Shown here one piece after another: positions 1 to 8,360 of a stretch of DNA of 64,000 nt. Every line of letters starts with the position of its first letter. The stretch's first letter is position 1. The notes beneath the pieces are model-generated. The model did no database searches. It saw nothing but the letters and a program-made list of their open reading frames with translations, and was not told the DNA's origin. Location: positions 248,001 through 312,000 of the forward strand of contig NZ_JACCFW010000001.1 in NCBI RefSeq assembly GCF_013410455.1, in the 5' to 3' direction. Source of the stretch: Allobranchiibius huperziae. Lineage in GTDB: Bacteria > Actinomycetota > Actinomycetes > Actinomycetales > Dermatophilaceae. The position numbers and the translations under genes are program-made.

Positions 1-88
1 GCGCAGGGGCAGGATAGTTAGTGAATTCGGACCTGACATCAACAAAGAAGCGATCATGGCCGCCGCCGGCGAGACCGTGGTCGCCTGA
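1..88 (+). CDS. Sugar ABC transporter ATP-binding protein, C-terminal fragment
   Basis: The gene enters from the left edge and only its last 28 codons are present (reading frame starting at base 2, stop at 86-88). The tail contains FGPDINKEAIMAAAG. This matches the way RbsA/XylG-type ATPases of CUT2 sugar importers end: a (G)RIV-EF segment, then a short helix ending in IMAAA. The permease gene starts 25 bp further on, the usual ATPase-permease-binding-protein order. Walker motifs lie outside the window, so the assignment rests on the tail and the context. Confidence 0.7.
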   Translation, partial: RRGRIVSEFGPDINKEAIMAAAGETVVA

Positions 89-113
89 TATCACAGGGAA
101 CGGGAAGAATCTC

Positions 114-1265
114 ATGAGTGCTCCCACGACCGACAAGATCGGGTCGGACAGGAAGGCTCCATCGTTCATGCCGAAAGACCTCAGCGTCGGCAAGGTCCTC
201 CTCGAGGGACGTGCGTTCCTCGCATTGATCGTGATCATCGTGGTTTTCGCGTCGTTGTCAGGGAATTACTTCACCACCGGCAACCTGATCACCATGTCAT
301 CGCACGTCGCGATCTATGCGCTCCTTGCGATCGGCCAGCTGCTCGTTGTCCTCAACGGTGGAATCGACCTGTCCGTCGGGTCGACGCTCGGTCTGTCCGG
401 AATGGTGGCCGGATACATGATGCAGGGGGTGAAAATACCGGGCACATCGACGACGGCATTCCCATCGGTCTGGGTGGTCGTGATCGTGTGCTGCCTGGTG
501 GGCGCTCTGGTGGGCCTCATCAATGGCGTGCTGGTCGGCCGGCTGAAGGTCGCCGCCTTCGTCGCCACCTTGGGGACGTTGTACGTCGTCCGCGGATTCG
601 CCGAGCTGATGACGAACGGCCAGCCGTACAACAACCTGTCGGGCGACCCGTCACTCGGCAACACGGGCTTCAACTGGTTGGGGTTCAACGACATCCTCGG
701 CATCCCGGTCGGAGTCTGGGTGATGGTGGTCGTGGCCCTCGTCATCTCGCTCACCCTCAGTCGAGCAGTCTTCGGTCGATGGCTGTACGCATCCGGTGGC
801 AACGAGCGGGCCGCGGAGCTGTCGGGAGTGCCGGTGCGCCGGGTGAAGACGTCGGTGTACGTCATCTCCGGTGTCTGCGCGGCCATCTCCGGTCTCGTTC
901 TGTCGTCGGAGTTGACGGCAGCGAGCCCCGTGAACGGCACATCGTATGAATTGACGGCCATTGCTGCCGTTGTCATCGGCGGGGCGTCCCTGATGGGCGG
1001 CCGCGGCAACATCAGGGGCACGCTCCTGGGCGCATTCGTCATCGGCTTCCTGTCCGACGGATTGACGATCGTCGGCGTATCCGCCTACTGGCAGACGGTC
1101 TTCACAGGCGCGGTCATCGTCCTGGCGGTTCTCCTGAACGGAATCGAGTACCGCTCTCGGCGACCGAGGAAGACGCAGTCACCACGCGAACCCAAAGCCC
1201 CGACGGGTGCAGGGCTCTCGGGTACCGAGTCCCTGGGCGGCGCCGTCGGCTCACCGCAGACGTAG
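114..1265 (+). CDS. CUT2-family sugar ABC transporter permease (RbsC/AraH-like)
   Basis: Inner-membrane permease of a monosaccharide/polyol importer, 383 residues from the chosen ATG. Many hydrophobic helices are visible, starting with LLEGRAFLALIVIIVVFASL. The family features are the NGGIDLSVGS loop, LINGVLVGRLKVAAFVATLG, and the C-terminal AVVIGGASLMGGRGNIRGTL motif that contacts the ATPase. An in-frame ATG at 21 lies inside the upstream ATPase gene and would add a non-conserved Arg/Pro-rich leader. The ATG at 114, after the ATPase stop and a purine-rich stretch, is preferred. Neighbours are the ATPase (upstream) and binding lipoprotein (downstream). With the downstream kinase and isomerases, the likely substrate is a tetritol or tetrulose, but this is inference from context. 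Confidence 0.9.
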   Translation: MSAPTTDKIGSDRKAPSFMPKDLSVGKVLLEGRAFLALIVIIVVFASLSGNYFTTGNLITMSSHVAIYALLAIGQLLVVLNGGIDLSVGSTLGLSGMVAGYMMQGVKIPGTSTTAFPSVWVVVIVCCLVGALVGLINGVLVGRLKVAAFVATLGTLYVVRGFAELMTNGQPYNNLSGDPSLGNTGFNWLGFNDILGIPVGVWVMVVVALVISLTLSRAVFGRWLYASGGNERAAELSGVPVRRVKTSVYVISGVCAAISGLVLSSELTAASPVNGTSYELTAIAAVVIGGASLMGGRGNIRGTLLGAFVIGFLSDGLTIVGVSAYWQTVFTGAVIVLAVLLNGIEYRSRRPRKTQSPREPKAPTGAGLSGTESLGGAVGSPQT

Positions 1266-1322
1266 TGCTCACCTGAAAGTCCTGATGTGCCCTCTGATGT
1301 AACCGATGAAAGGAAATCTCGC

Positions 1323-2357
1323 ATGTCCCAGAAGAAGATCGGGGTTCTTGCGACCGGAGCGATCGTCGCTTTGACGATCGCAGGTTGCGGCTCCAGCAGT
1401 TCTGCCGCCAAGTCGAGCGGCAAGGGGTCAGCAAGTTCGACCTCTTCGGGGTCCTCGTCGTCGGCGACGGGTTCGACCAAGAAGGGCGGCCTGATATCCA
1501 TCATCGTGAACGACCCGTCGAACCCGTTCTGGCTGACTGAGGGGAACGTGGCGAAAGCTGAGGCCGTCAAGCTCGGCTACACCGCGAACGTGTCGGCGTC
1601 GAAGGGGGACCTGAACACCGAGAGCAATCTGGTCGACACGGCGATCGCCAACAAGTCCAGGGCCCTGATCCTCGATCCGGCGAACGCGACCGGTTCGGTC
1701 GGCAATGTCAAGAAGGCCGAGGCGGCAGGGATCCCGGTCTTCCTGGTGAACGCCGAGATCGACACGCCCGGCGTTGCCAAGGCGCAGTTGATCTCCAACA
1801 ACGCCCAGGGTGCGGCGCTCGGCGCACAACAATGGGTGAAGGACGTGGGGCAGAAGGGCAACTACGTCGAGTTGTACGGTCTGCCCACCGACAACAACGC
1901 GGCTATCCGGTCCGACGGGTACGCGGCTGTGCTCGGTCAGTACCCGGGGCTCAAGAAGGTGGCCCAGCAGACGGCGAACTGGATCCGCACCCAGGGTCAC
2001 GACAAGATGCAATCGATGCTGCAGGCGCACCCGAACATCATCGGTGTCATCTCTGGTAACGATGAGATGGCCCTCGGCGCGATCGCGGCGCTCAAGGAAG
2101 CAGGCAAGCTCAACTCCATCAAGGTAGGTGGATTCGACGGTTCACCCGATGCCGTCGCTGCGATCAAGAGCGGGGAATTGCAGTACACCGTCCTGCAGCC
2201 GGTGGCGACCTTCGCTCAGAAGGCTGTCGAAGAAGCGGACGAATACCTGAAGACCGGCAAAACCGGTTCCGCCGTCGAGAAGCAGTCGTTCAACTGCATT
2301 CTGATCACGAAGGCGAATGTCAGCAAGATGACCGGGCCATTCACTTATACCCCGTGA
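1323..2357 (+). CDS. Sugar ABC transporter substrate-binding lipoprotein
   Basis: Extracellular binding protein of the importer, 344 residues. The N-terminus has positively charged residues, a hydrophobic stretch and a lipobox ending IAGC (Cys22), so the mature protein should be lipid-anchored. A Ser/Gly/Lys-rich linker follows. The body is a type-1 periplasmic binding fold: IIVNDPSNPFW near the start, DPANATG (about residue 115), VISGNDEMALGAIAALKEAG, VGGFDGSPDA and YTVLQP near the end, as in RbsB-like proteins. The ATG at 1323 follows a GAAAGGAAA Shine-Dalgarno region. An upstream in-frame ATG at 1287 would spoil the signal peptide. The preserved GFDGSPDA hinge segment fits a small sugar or polyol ligand. 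Confidence 0.92.
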   Translation: MSQKKIGVLATGAIVALTIAGCGSSSSAAKSSGKGSASSTSSGSSSSATGSTKKGGLISIIVNDPSNPFWLTEGNVAKAEAVKLGYTANVSASKGDLNTESNLVDTAIANKSRALILDPANATGSVGNVKKAEAAGIPVFLVNAEIDTPGVAKAQLISNNAQGAALGAQQWVKDVGQKGNYVELYGLPTDNNAAIRSDGYAAVLGQYPGLKKVAQQTANWIRTQGHDKMQSMLQAHPNIIGVISGNDEMALGAIAALKEAGKLNSIKVGGFDGSPDAVAAIKSGELQYTVLQPVATFAQKAVEEADEYLKTGKTGSAVEKQSFNCILITKANVSKMTGPFTYTP

Positions 2358-2367
2358 CGATGGTCGT

Positions 2368-2406
2368 CAGGTGCCGGGACCGACGGTCTTGCGGTTCCGG
2401 CACCTG
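2368..2406 (+). terminator. Intercistronic stem-loop between binding protein and kinase
   Basis: A 14-bp stem (CAGGTGCCGGGACC at 2368-2381 against GGTTCCGGCACCTG at 2393-2406, one G-U pair) encloses an 11-nt loop. It lies in the 69-bp gap after the binding-protein gene, 20 bp before the kinase start, and has no U-tract. It may partly terminate or protect the upstream mRNA, so that the binding protein is made in excess over the enzymes. That role is inferred. Confidence 0.5.
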
Positions 2407-2426
2407 CTGAGCAGAAAGGACCAGGT

Positions 2427-4157
2427 ATGAGTTATCTCCTGAACGACCCCAGCTCGTTCGCCGATGAGATGGTCGACGGCTTCGTGCTCGCCAACCACGA
2501 ATTGGTACGCCGCGTCGACGGCGGGGTCGCGCGCGCCACGGCCACCCCGCAGGGCCAGGTGGCGGTCGTCATCGGCGGCGGATCCGGGCACTACCCGGCC
2601 TTCGCGGGGCTGGTCGGCCAGGGCCTGGCGCACGCGGCCGCACTGGGCAACGTGTTCGCCTCACCGTCGGCGCAGCAGGCCTATTCGGTGGCCGCGTCCG
2701 TCGCCACCGGGGCCGGAGTGCTCTTCACCTACGGCAACTACGCGGGCGACGTCCTCAACTTCGACCAGGCACAGGAACGGCTGATCGCCGAGGGGATCCC
2801 GTGTCGCACGGTCGTGGTCACCGACGACATCTCCAGCGCCTCGGACGCCGAGCGGGGCAAGCGCCGGGGGGTCGCGGGAGACCTGGTGGTGTTCCGAGCC
2901 GCTGCGTGGGCGGCTGAGCAGGGCCGCACGCTGGACGAGGTGCACGACCTGGCGCGCGAGACCAACGAGCGCACCCGCACCCTCGGAGTCGCGTTCTCCG
3001 GGTGCACCCTACCCGGAGCAGATGCGCCTCTCTTCTCCGTCCCGCAGGGTCGGATGGCCGTGGGGATGGGCATCCACGGCGAGCCCGGGATCGATGAGGC
3101 CGCCCTGCCGACAGCCGACGAACTGGCCCACCTGCTGGTCAGCCGGGTGCTCGAGGCCGCCGGGCGCCACGACGAGACCCGAGTAGCAGTCATCCTCAAC
3201 GGCCTGGGCTCGGTCAAGACCGAGGAGCTCTTCGTCACCTACCGCACCGTGGCCGCGGACCTGGAGGGCGCCGGTCTCACGATCGTCGCGCCCGAGGTGG
3301 GTGAGATGGTCACCAGCTTCGAGATGGCGGGAGTGTCCCTGACCGTCACGTGGCTCACCGACGACATCGAGGCGGCCTGGACCTCGCCCGCCGCGGCGCC
3401 CGCGTACCGGCGCGGAAGCGTGGACGCCGCCGGGCAGGCGGCCCGACTGCCCGACGAGACGGGTGCGAGCGAACGCGGCTACCCGGCGGCCAGCGAGGAG
3501 TCCCGGCGCGTGGCGCGCCGGGCCGCGGCTGCACTGCACGCCGTCCGGGCCACGGTCGAGGAGAACGTCGAAGAGCTGGGCAGGCTCGACGCGGTCGCCG
3601 GCGACGGCGACCACGGGATCGGCATGCAACGGGGTGCGCGGGCCGCCGTCGATGCGATCGACGCGACTCTCGGCTTCGGAGCCGGCGCGCAGTCCGCGCT
3701 GGAAGCGGCGGGCGACGCGTGGGCCGACAAGGCCGGCGGCACCTCCGGCGCGTTGTGGGGGGTGGCGCTGCGCACGCTCGCGGCGCGGCTCGGCAACCAG
3801 GAGCGACCGGACGCCGACGTCATCGCCTCCGGAGTGCAGGACGCCGCCGATGCACTGGGGCGCTTCGGCAAGGCCGAGCGCGGCGACAAGACGATGCTGG
3901 ACTCCCTCTTCCCCTTCGCCGAGGCGTTGCGCAGAAACGCCGATGCCGGCCGGTCGTTGCCCGAGAGCTGGTCGGCCGCGGCCGCGGTGTGCACGGACGC
4001 GGCGGCCGCCACCGCGGACCTGGTGCCGAAGATCGGCCGGGCCCGACCGCACGCAGAGAAGAGCGTGGGGACACCGGACCCGGGCGCGTTCTCGCTCGCC
4101 CTCGCAGTGACAGCGATCGCTGACACGCTCACCTCCACGAAAGCCGAGACACCATGA
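2427..4157 (+). CDS. DhaK-DhaL fusion kinase, probable erythrulose kinase
   Basis: ATP-dependent ketose kinase of the dihydroxyacetone kinase family, 576 residues, the normal length of the single-chain form. The DhaK domain (about 1-330) carries GGGSGH with His55, [11 protein letters not shown] with the catalytic-type Asp108, and GMGIHGEPG with His217, the His that forms a hemiaminal with the substrate carbonyl. The DhaL domain (about 360-576) has the Mg-binding GDGDHG at 392-397 and a [11 protein letters not shown] nucleotide loop. Because RpiB-like and TIM-like isomerases follow directly, the best fit is an erythrulose kinase like LerK/DerK of mycobacterial tetritol catabolism. Dihydroxyacetone kinase remains the alternative. 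The stop overlaps the next start by 4 bp (ATGA). Confidence 0.88.
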   Translation: MSYLLNDPSSFADEMVDGFVLANHELVRRVDGGVARATATPQGQVAVVIGGGSGHYPAFAGLVGQGLAHAAALGNVFASPSAQQAYSVAASVATGAGVLFTYGNYAGDVLNFDQAQERLIAEGIPCRTVVVTDDISSASDAERGKRRGVAGDLVVFRAAAWAAEQGRTLDEVHDLARETNERTRTLGVAFSGCTLPGADAPLFSVPQGRMAVGMGIHGEPGIDEAALPTADELAHLLVSRVLEAAGRHDETRVAVILNGLGSVKTEELFVTYRTVAADLEGAGLTIVAPEVGEMVTSFEMAGVSLTVTWLTDDIEAAWTSPAAAPAYRRGSVDAAGQAARLPDETGASERGYPAASEESRRVARRAAAALHAVRATVEENVEELGRLDAVAGDGDHGIGMQRGARAAVDAIDATLGFGAGAQSALEAAGDAWADKAGGTSGALWGVALRTLAARLGNQERPDADVIASGVQDAADALGRFGKAERGDKTMLDSLFPFAEALRRNADAGRSLPESWSAAAAVCTDAAAATADLVPKIGRARPHAEKSVGTPDPGAFSLALAVTAIADTLTSTKAETP

Positions 4158-4639
4158 GTCCCAAGCTGCGGATCGTCGTCGGCTCCGACGACGCGGGGTT
4201 CCAGTACAAGGAGGCCCTCAAGGCCGACTTCGAGGCCAGCTCGGATGTGGCGTCGGTGCAGGACGTGGGCGTCGACGCCGAGAGCCACACGCCGTACCCG
4301 ACCGTCGCGATCGCCGCTGCGGAGCTGATCCGCACGGGGCAGGCCGACCGCGCTCTGCTGGTCTGCGGCACTGGCCTCGGGGTGGCGATCTCGGCCAACA
4401 AGGTGCCCGGCGTCCGCGCCGTCACCGCCCACGACAGCCTGTCCGTCGAGCGCTCCGTGCTCAGCAACAACGCCCAGGTGCTGACCTTCGGCCAGCGGGT
4501 CGTCGGTCTGGAGCTGGCGCGGCGGCTGGCGCGCGAGTGGTTGACCTACGAGTTCGACGAGGCCTCGTCCTCGGCCGAGAAGGTCGCCGTGCTCGACCGC
4601 TACGAGAGCAGCACCGCTCACCCCGAGGAACGGGCATGA
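4154..4639 (+). CDS. RpiB/LacAB-family isomerase, probable D-erythrulose-4-phosphate isomerase
   Basis: Cytoplasmic sugar-phosphate isomerase of 161 residues. The RpiB fold is recognised from VGSDDAG at 9-15, the catalytic-type CGTGLG with Cys71, the substrate-loop HTPYP, and GVRAVTAHD with His93. Classical ribose-5-phosphate isomerase B usually reads G-x-D-H-A-G and has an REHN loop. Here these are SDDAG and VLSNN, which points away from ribose-5-phosphate. In tetritol pathways the RpiB homologue (DerI, EryI) converts D-erythrulose 4-phosphate to D-erythrose 4-phosphate, which fits the neighbouring kinase and TIM-like gene. It is translationally coupled to the kinase through an ATGA overlap. 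A ribose or allose isomerase cannot be excluded from sequence alone. Confidence 0.82.
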   Translation: MSPKLRIVVGSDDAGFQYKEALKADFEASSDVASVQDVGVDAESHTPYPTVAIAAAELIRTGQADRALLVCGTGLGVAISANKVPGVRAVTAHDSLSVERSVLSNNAQVLTFGQRVVGLELARRLAREWLTYEFDEASSSAEKVAVLDRYESSTAHPEERA

Positions 4640-4679
4640 GACGGTTCGCTGCACGCGCGCGGCTGATCCCGCGCCTGCA

Positions 4680-5468
4680 GTGAGCGGTGCCGCGCGTCCG
4701 CCCCTCATCGGTGTCAGTCTCAAGATGTATTTCGGTCCCGCCCGGGCCGTCGAATGGGCGCAGGACGTGGTGCGGCTCGCGGCCGAGCACGACAGCACGA
4801 GCTCCGGCACAGTGGATCTGTTCGTACTGCCCTCCATGGCCGTCGTCCCCGCCGTGCTCGACATCGCGACCGGCACCCGAGTGCAGGTCGGCGCCCAGGA
4901 CCTGTTCTGGGAGGACCGCGGCGCGTTCACCGGCGGCATCAGCGGCGCGGACCTGCGCGACATCGGCTGCACCCTGGTCGAGGTGGGGCACGTCGAGCGG
5001 CGTCGGTTCTTCGGCGAGGACGACGCCACGATCGCGCGCAAGTTCGCGGCCGCGGTGCGCAACCGGCTGACGCCGGTCCTGTGCCTGGGGGAACGAGAGC
5101 CCGGCGCCACCGACGACGCGGTGGCCGACTGCATCCGGCAGCTGAGCAACGCGCTCGCCGACCTGCCGGACGATGCGCGCGCGGACGTCGTCCTCGCGTA
5201 CGAGCCCGAGTGGGCCATCGGCCGGGCCGAGCCGGCCGATGCCCAGCACATCGGCGAGGTGACACGCGCCCTGCGCGAGTACGTACGCGGGCATCCGGTG
5301 GTCGCCGGGTCGCGCGTCATCTACGGCGGCAGCGCGGCACCGGGGCTGTGGACCCTCATCCACGAATCCGTCGACGGGCTGTTCCTCGGTCGTTTCGCGC
5401 ACGACGTCACCGCGCTGCGAGCCATCCTGGACGAGATCACCGCGATAGAGTCCGGTGTTCTGTCCTGA
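4680..5468 (+). CDS. Triose-phosphate-isomerase-like enzyme, probable L-erythrulose-1-phosphate isomerase
   Basis: A (beta/alpha)8 isomerase of 262 residues with the TIM catalytic triad in place: Lys15 in SLKMYFG, His104 in GHVERRRFFGED and Glu175 in AYEPEWAIG, plus a C-terminal IYGGSAAPG phosphate loop. Glycolytic TIM has GHSERR and KMN. The GHVERR and KMYFG variants are those of LerI/EryH, which interconvert L-erythrulose 1-phosphate and D-erythrulose 4-phosphate. The GTG at 4680 is the only reasonable in-frame start, because the conserved Lys lies just 15 codons in. There is no clear ribosome-binding site and a 40-bp gap after the previous gene. A housekeeping tpiA is less likely because of the operon. 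Confidence 0.85.
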   Translation: MSGAARPPLIGVSLKMYFGPARAVEWAQDVVRLAAEHDSTSSGTVDLFVLPSMAVVPAVLDIATGTRVQVGAQDLFWEDRGAFTGGISGADLRDIGCTLVEVGHVERRRFFGEDDATIARKFAAAVRNRLTPVLCLGEREPGATDDAVADCIRQLSNALADLPDDARADVVLAYEPEWAIGRAEPADAQHIGEVTRALREYVRGHPVVAGSRVIYGGSAAPGLWTLIHESVDGLFLGRFAHDVTALRAILDEITAIESGVLS

Positions 5469-5494
5469 CCGAACAACTGAGCAGGTTGCACCGG

Positions 5495-6349
5495 ATGTCC
5501 ACCGAACCCGTCGCCGCCGACAGCCGTCAAAGCCGGCAGATGGCGCGCCAGCGGGCGATCACCGAAGCGGTGATGGCGCAGGGCGCGGTGCGGATCGAAG
5601 AGCTCGCGGAGCGCTTCGACATCAGCGTGATGACCGTGCACCGGGATCTGGACGAGTTGGAGAGCCGCGGCATCCTGCGCAAGAGCCGCGGGGTCGCGAC
5701 CGCCACCGCGACGTCGTTGGTGGAGTCCAGCGACATCTACCGCACGGGCCGTGAGAAACGGGAGAAGGAAGCGATCGCCATCGCGGCGATGGACTTCGTC
5801 GAACCGGGGCAGGCGATCCTGCTGGACGACTCGACCACGGTGGCGCACATGGCTCCGCACCTGCAGAGCAAGAGCCCGCTGACCGTCATCACCAACGTGC
5901 TCACACTGATCAACGAGCTGCGCGGTGCGCGGGGGATCACCCTGCTGTCACTGGGCGGTGAGTACTACAACTGGTGCAGTGCGTTCATGGGCCGGATGAC
6001 GACCCAGGCCATCTCCAACCTGCGCGCCGACACGTTCCTGATGTCGACCGCGGCGATCACCGACGACATCGTCTTCCACCAGGCGCTGGAGACCGTCGAC
6101 ATCAAGCGGGCGATGTTCGACTCGGCCAGCAGGCGCATCCTGCTGGTGGATCACACCAAGTTCGAGAAGCGGGCGCTGCACGCGCTCGCGCCCCTGTCGG
6201 CGTTCGACACGGTGATCGTCGACGCCGGCACGCCCGACCAGCACGTCACGAGGATGCGCGACCAGGGGATCCACGTGGTGGTGGCGCCGATGCGCGGAGT
6301 CGCCGGGGTGCCGCGCGGTCGTTCGGCACGTGGCGAATTCGAGCACTGA
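5495..6349 (+). CDS. DeoR/GlpR-family transcriptional regulator
   Basis: Sugar-phosphate-responsive repressor of 284 residues. The N-terminal winged helix-turn-helix covers about residues 18-72, with recognition segment IEELAERFDISVMTVHRDLD. The C-terminal effector domain has the ISOCOT/DeoR features LLDDSTTVAHMAPHL, TVITNVLTLINEL, and DHTKFEKRALHALAPL followed by FDTVIVDAG. It is the last gene of the sugar operon, 26 bp after the TIM-like gene, and most likely controls that operon in response to a tetrulose or tetrose phosphate. The ATG at 5495 is chosen because everything upstream in frame belongs to the previous gene read in another frame. Confidence 0.9.
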   Translation: MSTEPVAADSRQSRQMARQRAITEAVMAQGAVRIEELAERFDISVMTVHRDLDELESRGILRKSRGVATATATSLVESSDIYRTGREKREKEAIAIAAMDFVEPGQAILLDDSTTVAHMAPHLQSKSPLTVITNVLTLINELRGARGITLLSLGGEYYNWCSAFMGRMTTQAISNLRADTFLMSTAAITDDIVFHQALETVDIKRAMFDSASRRILLVDHTKFEKRALHALAPLSAFDTVIVDAGTPDQHVTRMRDQGIHVVVAPMRGVAGVPRGRSARGEFEH

Positions 6350-6373
6350 ACGAGCGCGCCTGGGCGCGGGACC

Positions 6374-6817
6374 TCAGAGTGCGGTCGGGGCGGACTCGGC
6401 GGCGACGACCTCGGGGGCAGCCGGAGCGAACCACCGCCGCAGCAGTAGGAAACGGATGACGGTGGCGATCACGTTGCCGACGGCGACGGTGCCGGTCGAG
6501 ACCAGGCTGTCGGCATGCGGGTCGGTCTGCCGCAGGATCTCCAGCGCGCCGGACGTCATGGCGACGGTGATCGCGAGCAGCACCAGGGACTGCAGCTGCA
6601 CCCGCGCCGCGCCACCCGTCCCTCTGGCGCCGAAGGTGTAGCGGCGGTTGAGCGCGGTGTTGATCACGGTGCAGATGAGCAGCGCCGTGATGTTCGCCCA
6701 CTGATTGCCGAGGGCGTGCCGGAGGAGGGCGAAGAGCAGCAGGTTCAGCACCGTGCTGCCGACGCCGATGACGGCGAACTTCACGACCTGGGCGCCGAGC
6801 TTGCGGCGTGCCGACAT
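6374..6817 (-). CDS. GtrA-family small membrane protein
   Basis: Integral membrane protein of 147 residues with four predicted helices and the GtrA signature: KFAVIGVGSTVLNLLLFALL in helix 1, then NITALLICTVINTALNRRYTF and a C-terminal NVIATVIRFLLLRRWF. GtrA proteins are thought to flip or help transfer polyprenyl-linked sugars used to modify the cell envelope. The start codon shares one base with the histidine kinase stop (TGATG), so it is the third gene of a response regulator-kinase-GtrA unit. It ends 24 bp from the convergent DeoR gene. Its link to the sensor kinase is unexplained. Confidence 0.88.
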   Translation of the reverse strand: MSARRKLGAQVVKFAVIGVGSTVLNLLLFALLRHALGNQWANITALLICTVINTALNRRYTFGARGTGGAARVQLQSLVLLAITVAMTSGALEILRQTDPHADSLVSTGTVAVGNVIATVIRFLLLRRWFAPAAPEVVAAESAPTAL

Positions 6818-8355
6818 CAGGGAGCCACCGACGGCATCGAGGCCGGGGTCTCCTGGAACGAGCGCCGCATCCGCATCGTGAAGGTGGTCCGCCCCGGGAC
6901 GGACTGCACGCGAAGGTCTCCGCCGTGCGCCGTCACGACCGCGTGCACGATCGAGAGCCCGAGCCCGGTCGAGCCCTCCGTGCGGGTGCGTGCGGAGTCG
7001 CCACGCGTGAAGCGCTCGAAGATGTGCGGCAGCAGGGAGGGCTCGATGCCCGGGCCGTCGTCGGACACCGTCACCACGACGTCACCGCCGTCGCCGGCCA
7101 CGCGCGTGGTCACCTCGGTGCCCTCGGGTGTGTGGCGTCGCGCGTTGGCCAACAGGTTGATCAGCACCTGGCGGATCCGAGCCTCGTCGCCGACGACCTC
7201 CATCGGCTCGTCCGGCAGGTCGAGCTTCCACCGGTGCCCCGGGCCCGCGGCATGCGCGTCCGACATCGTCTCCATGGCCAGCAGCGTGACATCCACGGGC
7301 TCGCGGTCCAACGGCCGCCCCGAGTCCAGCCGGGCCAGCAGCAGCAGATCCTCCACCAATGCGGTCATCCGATCCGACTCGGACTCGATGCGGCTCATCG
7401 CGTGCTGGACGCCGGTCGGCACCGGTTCGCGCTCGCGCCTAGACAACTCGGCGTACCCGCGGATCGAGGCGAGCGGCGTCCGCAACTCATGGCTGGCGTC
7501 CGCGACGAACTGCCGCACGCGGGTCTCGCTCTCCTGACGTGCGGTCAGCGCGCCGTCGACGTTGTCGAGCATCTGGTTGAGCGCGAGACCGACCTGGCCG
7601 ACCTCGGTGCGCTCGTCGGTGTCCGCAGGATCCACCCGCTCGTGCATGACGACCTCACCGGCGGACAGCGGAAGGGTCGAGACCCGGGTCGCGGTCTCGG
7701 CGACCCGGCGCAGGGGTTCGAGGTTGCGGCGGACCACATATGCCGTGGCCAGGCCGACCAGGATCAATCCGGCACCCGACAGCAGGGCCACGGCGAGCGC
7801 GGCCCTGCGGACGGCCGCGTAGGTGTCGCCGAGAGGAAGTCCGACGATCGTGGTGACGGTCTGCGATGAGGGCGGACCTGTCGCCTGAGTGCGCAGCTTC
7901 GCCGCGTGACTCACGGCGATGACGCGGTAATCTCCCGCCCGCCCCAGCCCGATGGTGGACGGGTGGTCGCCGATCCCGGCGGTGCGCACGATATTGATCT
8001 GAGCCACGGACAACTGCGTGGGAGGCGCGCCCAGCCTGTTGATGAGCGCGCTCGGACGTATGCCTCCGTTCTGCAGGTCCTGGACATAGACGACGTTGCC
8101 TGCGTAGAGGTCGACCCGCAGGGAGTTGCCGCCTCCCCCCTGATAGTTGAGCGCATCGCTGCGATCCGCGGACGGCACGGCCAACTGTTGGGCCGACGTG
8201 ACCAACTGCTGGTCGATCCTGTCCGCCAACGTCCTCTGCAGCTGCCAGACGGTCAGGGCGCCGATCGCCATGATGATCACGACGAACAGAAGGAGGACCG
8301 AGGAGACCAGCTTGGTCCGCAGGGTCCACCGGGAAGGGTGCAGCGCGGTACTCAT
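6817..8355 (-). CDS. Two-component sensor histidine kinase
   Basis: Membrane sensor kinase of 512 residues. Helix 1 covers about 15-37 and helix 2 about 185-208, framing an extracytoplasmic sensor domain of about 145 residues. A HAMP segment follows (RRNLEPLRRVAETATRV, about 209-225). The dimerisation/phosphoacceptor box is DASHELRTPLASIRGYAEL with His289. The ATPase domain has NLLANARRHTPEG (N box), SDDGPGIEPSLLPHIFERF (G1/F) and TGLGLSIVHAVV (G2). The ATG at 8355 is chosen because translation upstream of it would run through the response regulator gene. It lies 5 bp after that gene and overlaps the GtrA start by 1 bp. The stimulus is not evident. Confidence 0.93.
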   Translation of the reverse strand: MSTALHPSRWTLRTKLVSSVLLLFVVIIMAIGALTVWQLQRTLADRIDQQLVTSAQQLAVPSADRSDALNYQGGGGNSLRVDLYAGNVVYVQDLQNGGIRPSALINRLGAPPTQLSVAQINIVRTAGIGDHPSTIGLGRAGDYRVIAVSHAAKLRTQATGPPSSQTVTTIVGLPLGDTYAAVRRAALAVALLSGAGLILVGLATAYVVRRNLEPLRRVAETATRVSTLPLSAGEVVMHERVDPADTDERTEVGQVGLALNQMLDNVDGALTARQESETRVRQFVADASHELRTPLASIRGYAELSRREREPVPTGVQHAMSRIESESDRMTALVEDLLLLARLDSGRPLDREPVDVTLLAMETMSDAHAAGPGHRWKLDLPDEPMEVVGDEARIRQVLINLLANARRHTPEGTEVTTRVAGDGGDVVVTVSDDGPGIEPSLLPHIFERFTRGDSARTRTEGSTGLGLSIVHAVVTAHGGDLRVQSVPGRTTFTMRMRRSFQETPASMPSVAP

Positions 8356-8360
8356 GCGGC

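Noticed and set aside
3479-5320. 613-codon antisense frame across the kinase and isomerase genes
   Set aside because: Arg/Ser/Ala-rich shadow translation; the plus-strand genes have intact active sites and coupled starts.
4680-5468. Housekeeping triose-phosphate isomerase tpiA
   Set aside because: GHVERR and KMYFG differ from the glycolytic enzyme, and the gene is inside a sugar operon rather than beside gap or pgk.
6817-6817. Possible frameshift between kinase and GtrA genes
   Set aside because: The two proteins are complete, unrelated families; the shared base is a normal TGATG coupling.
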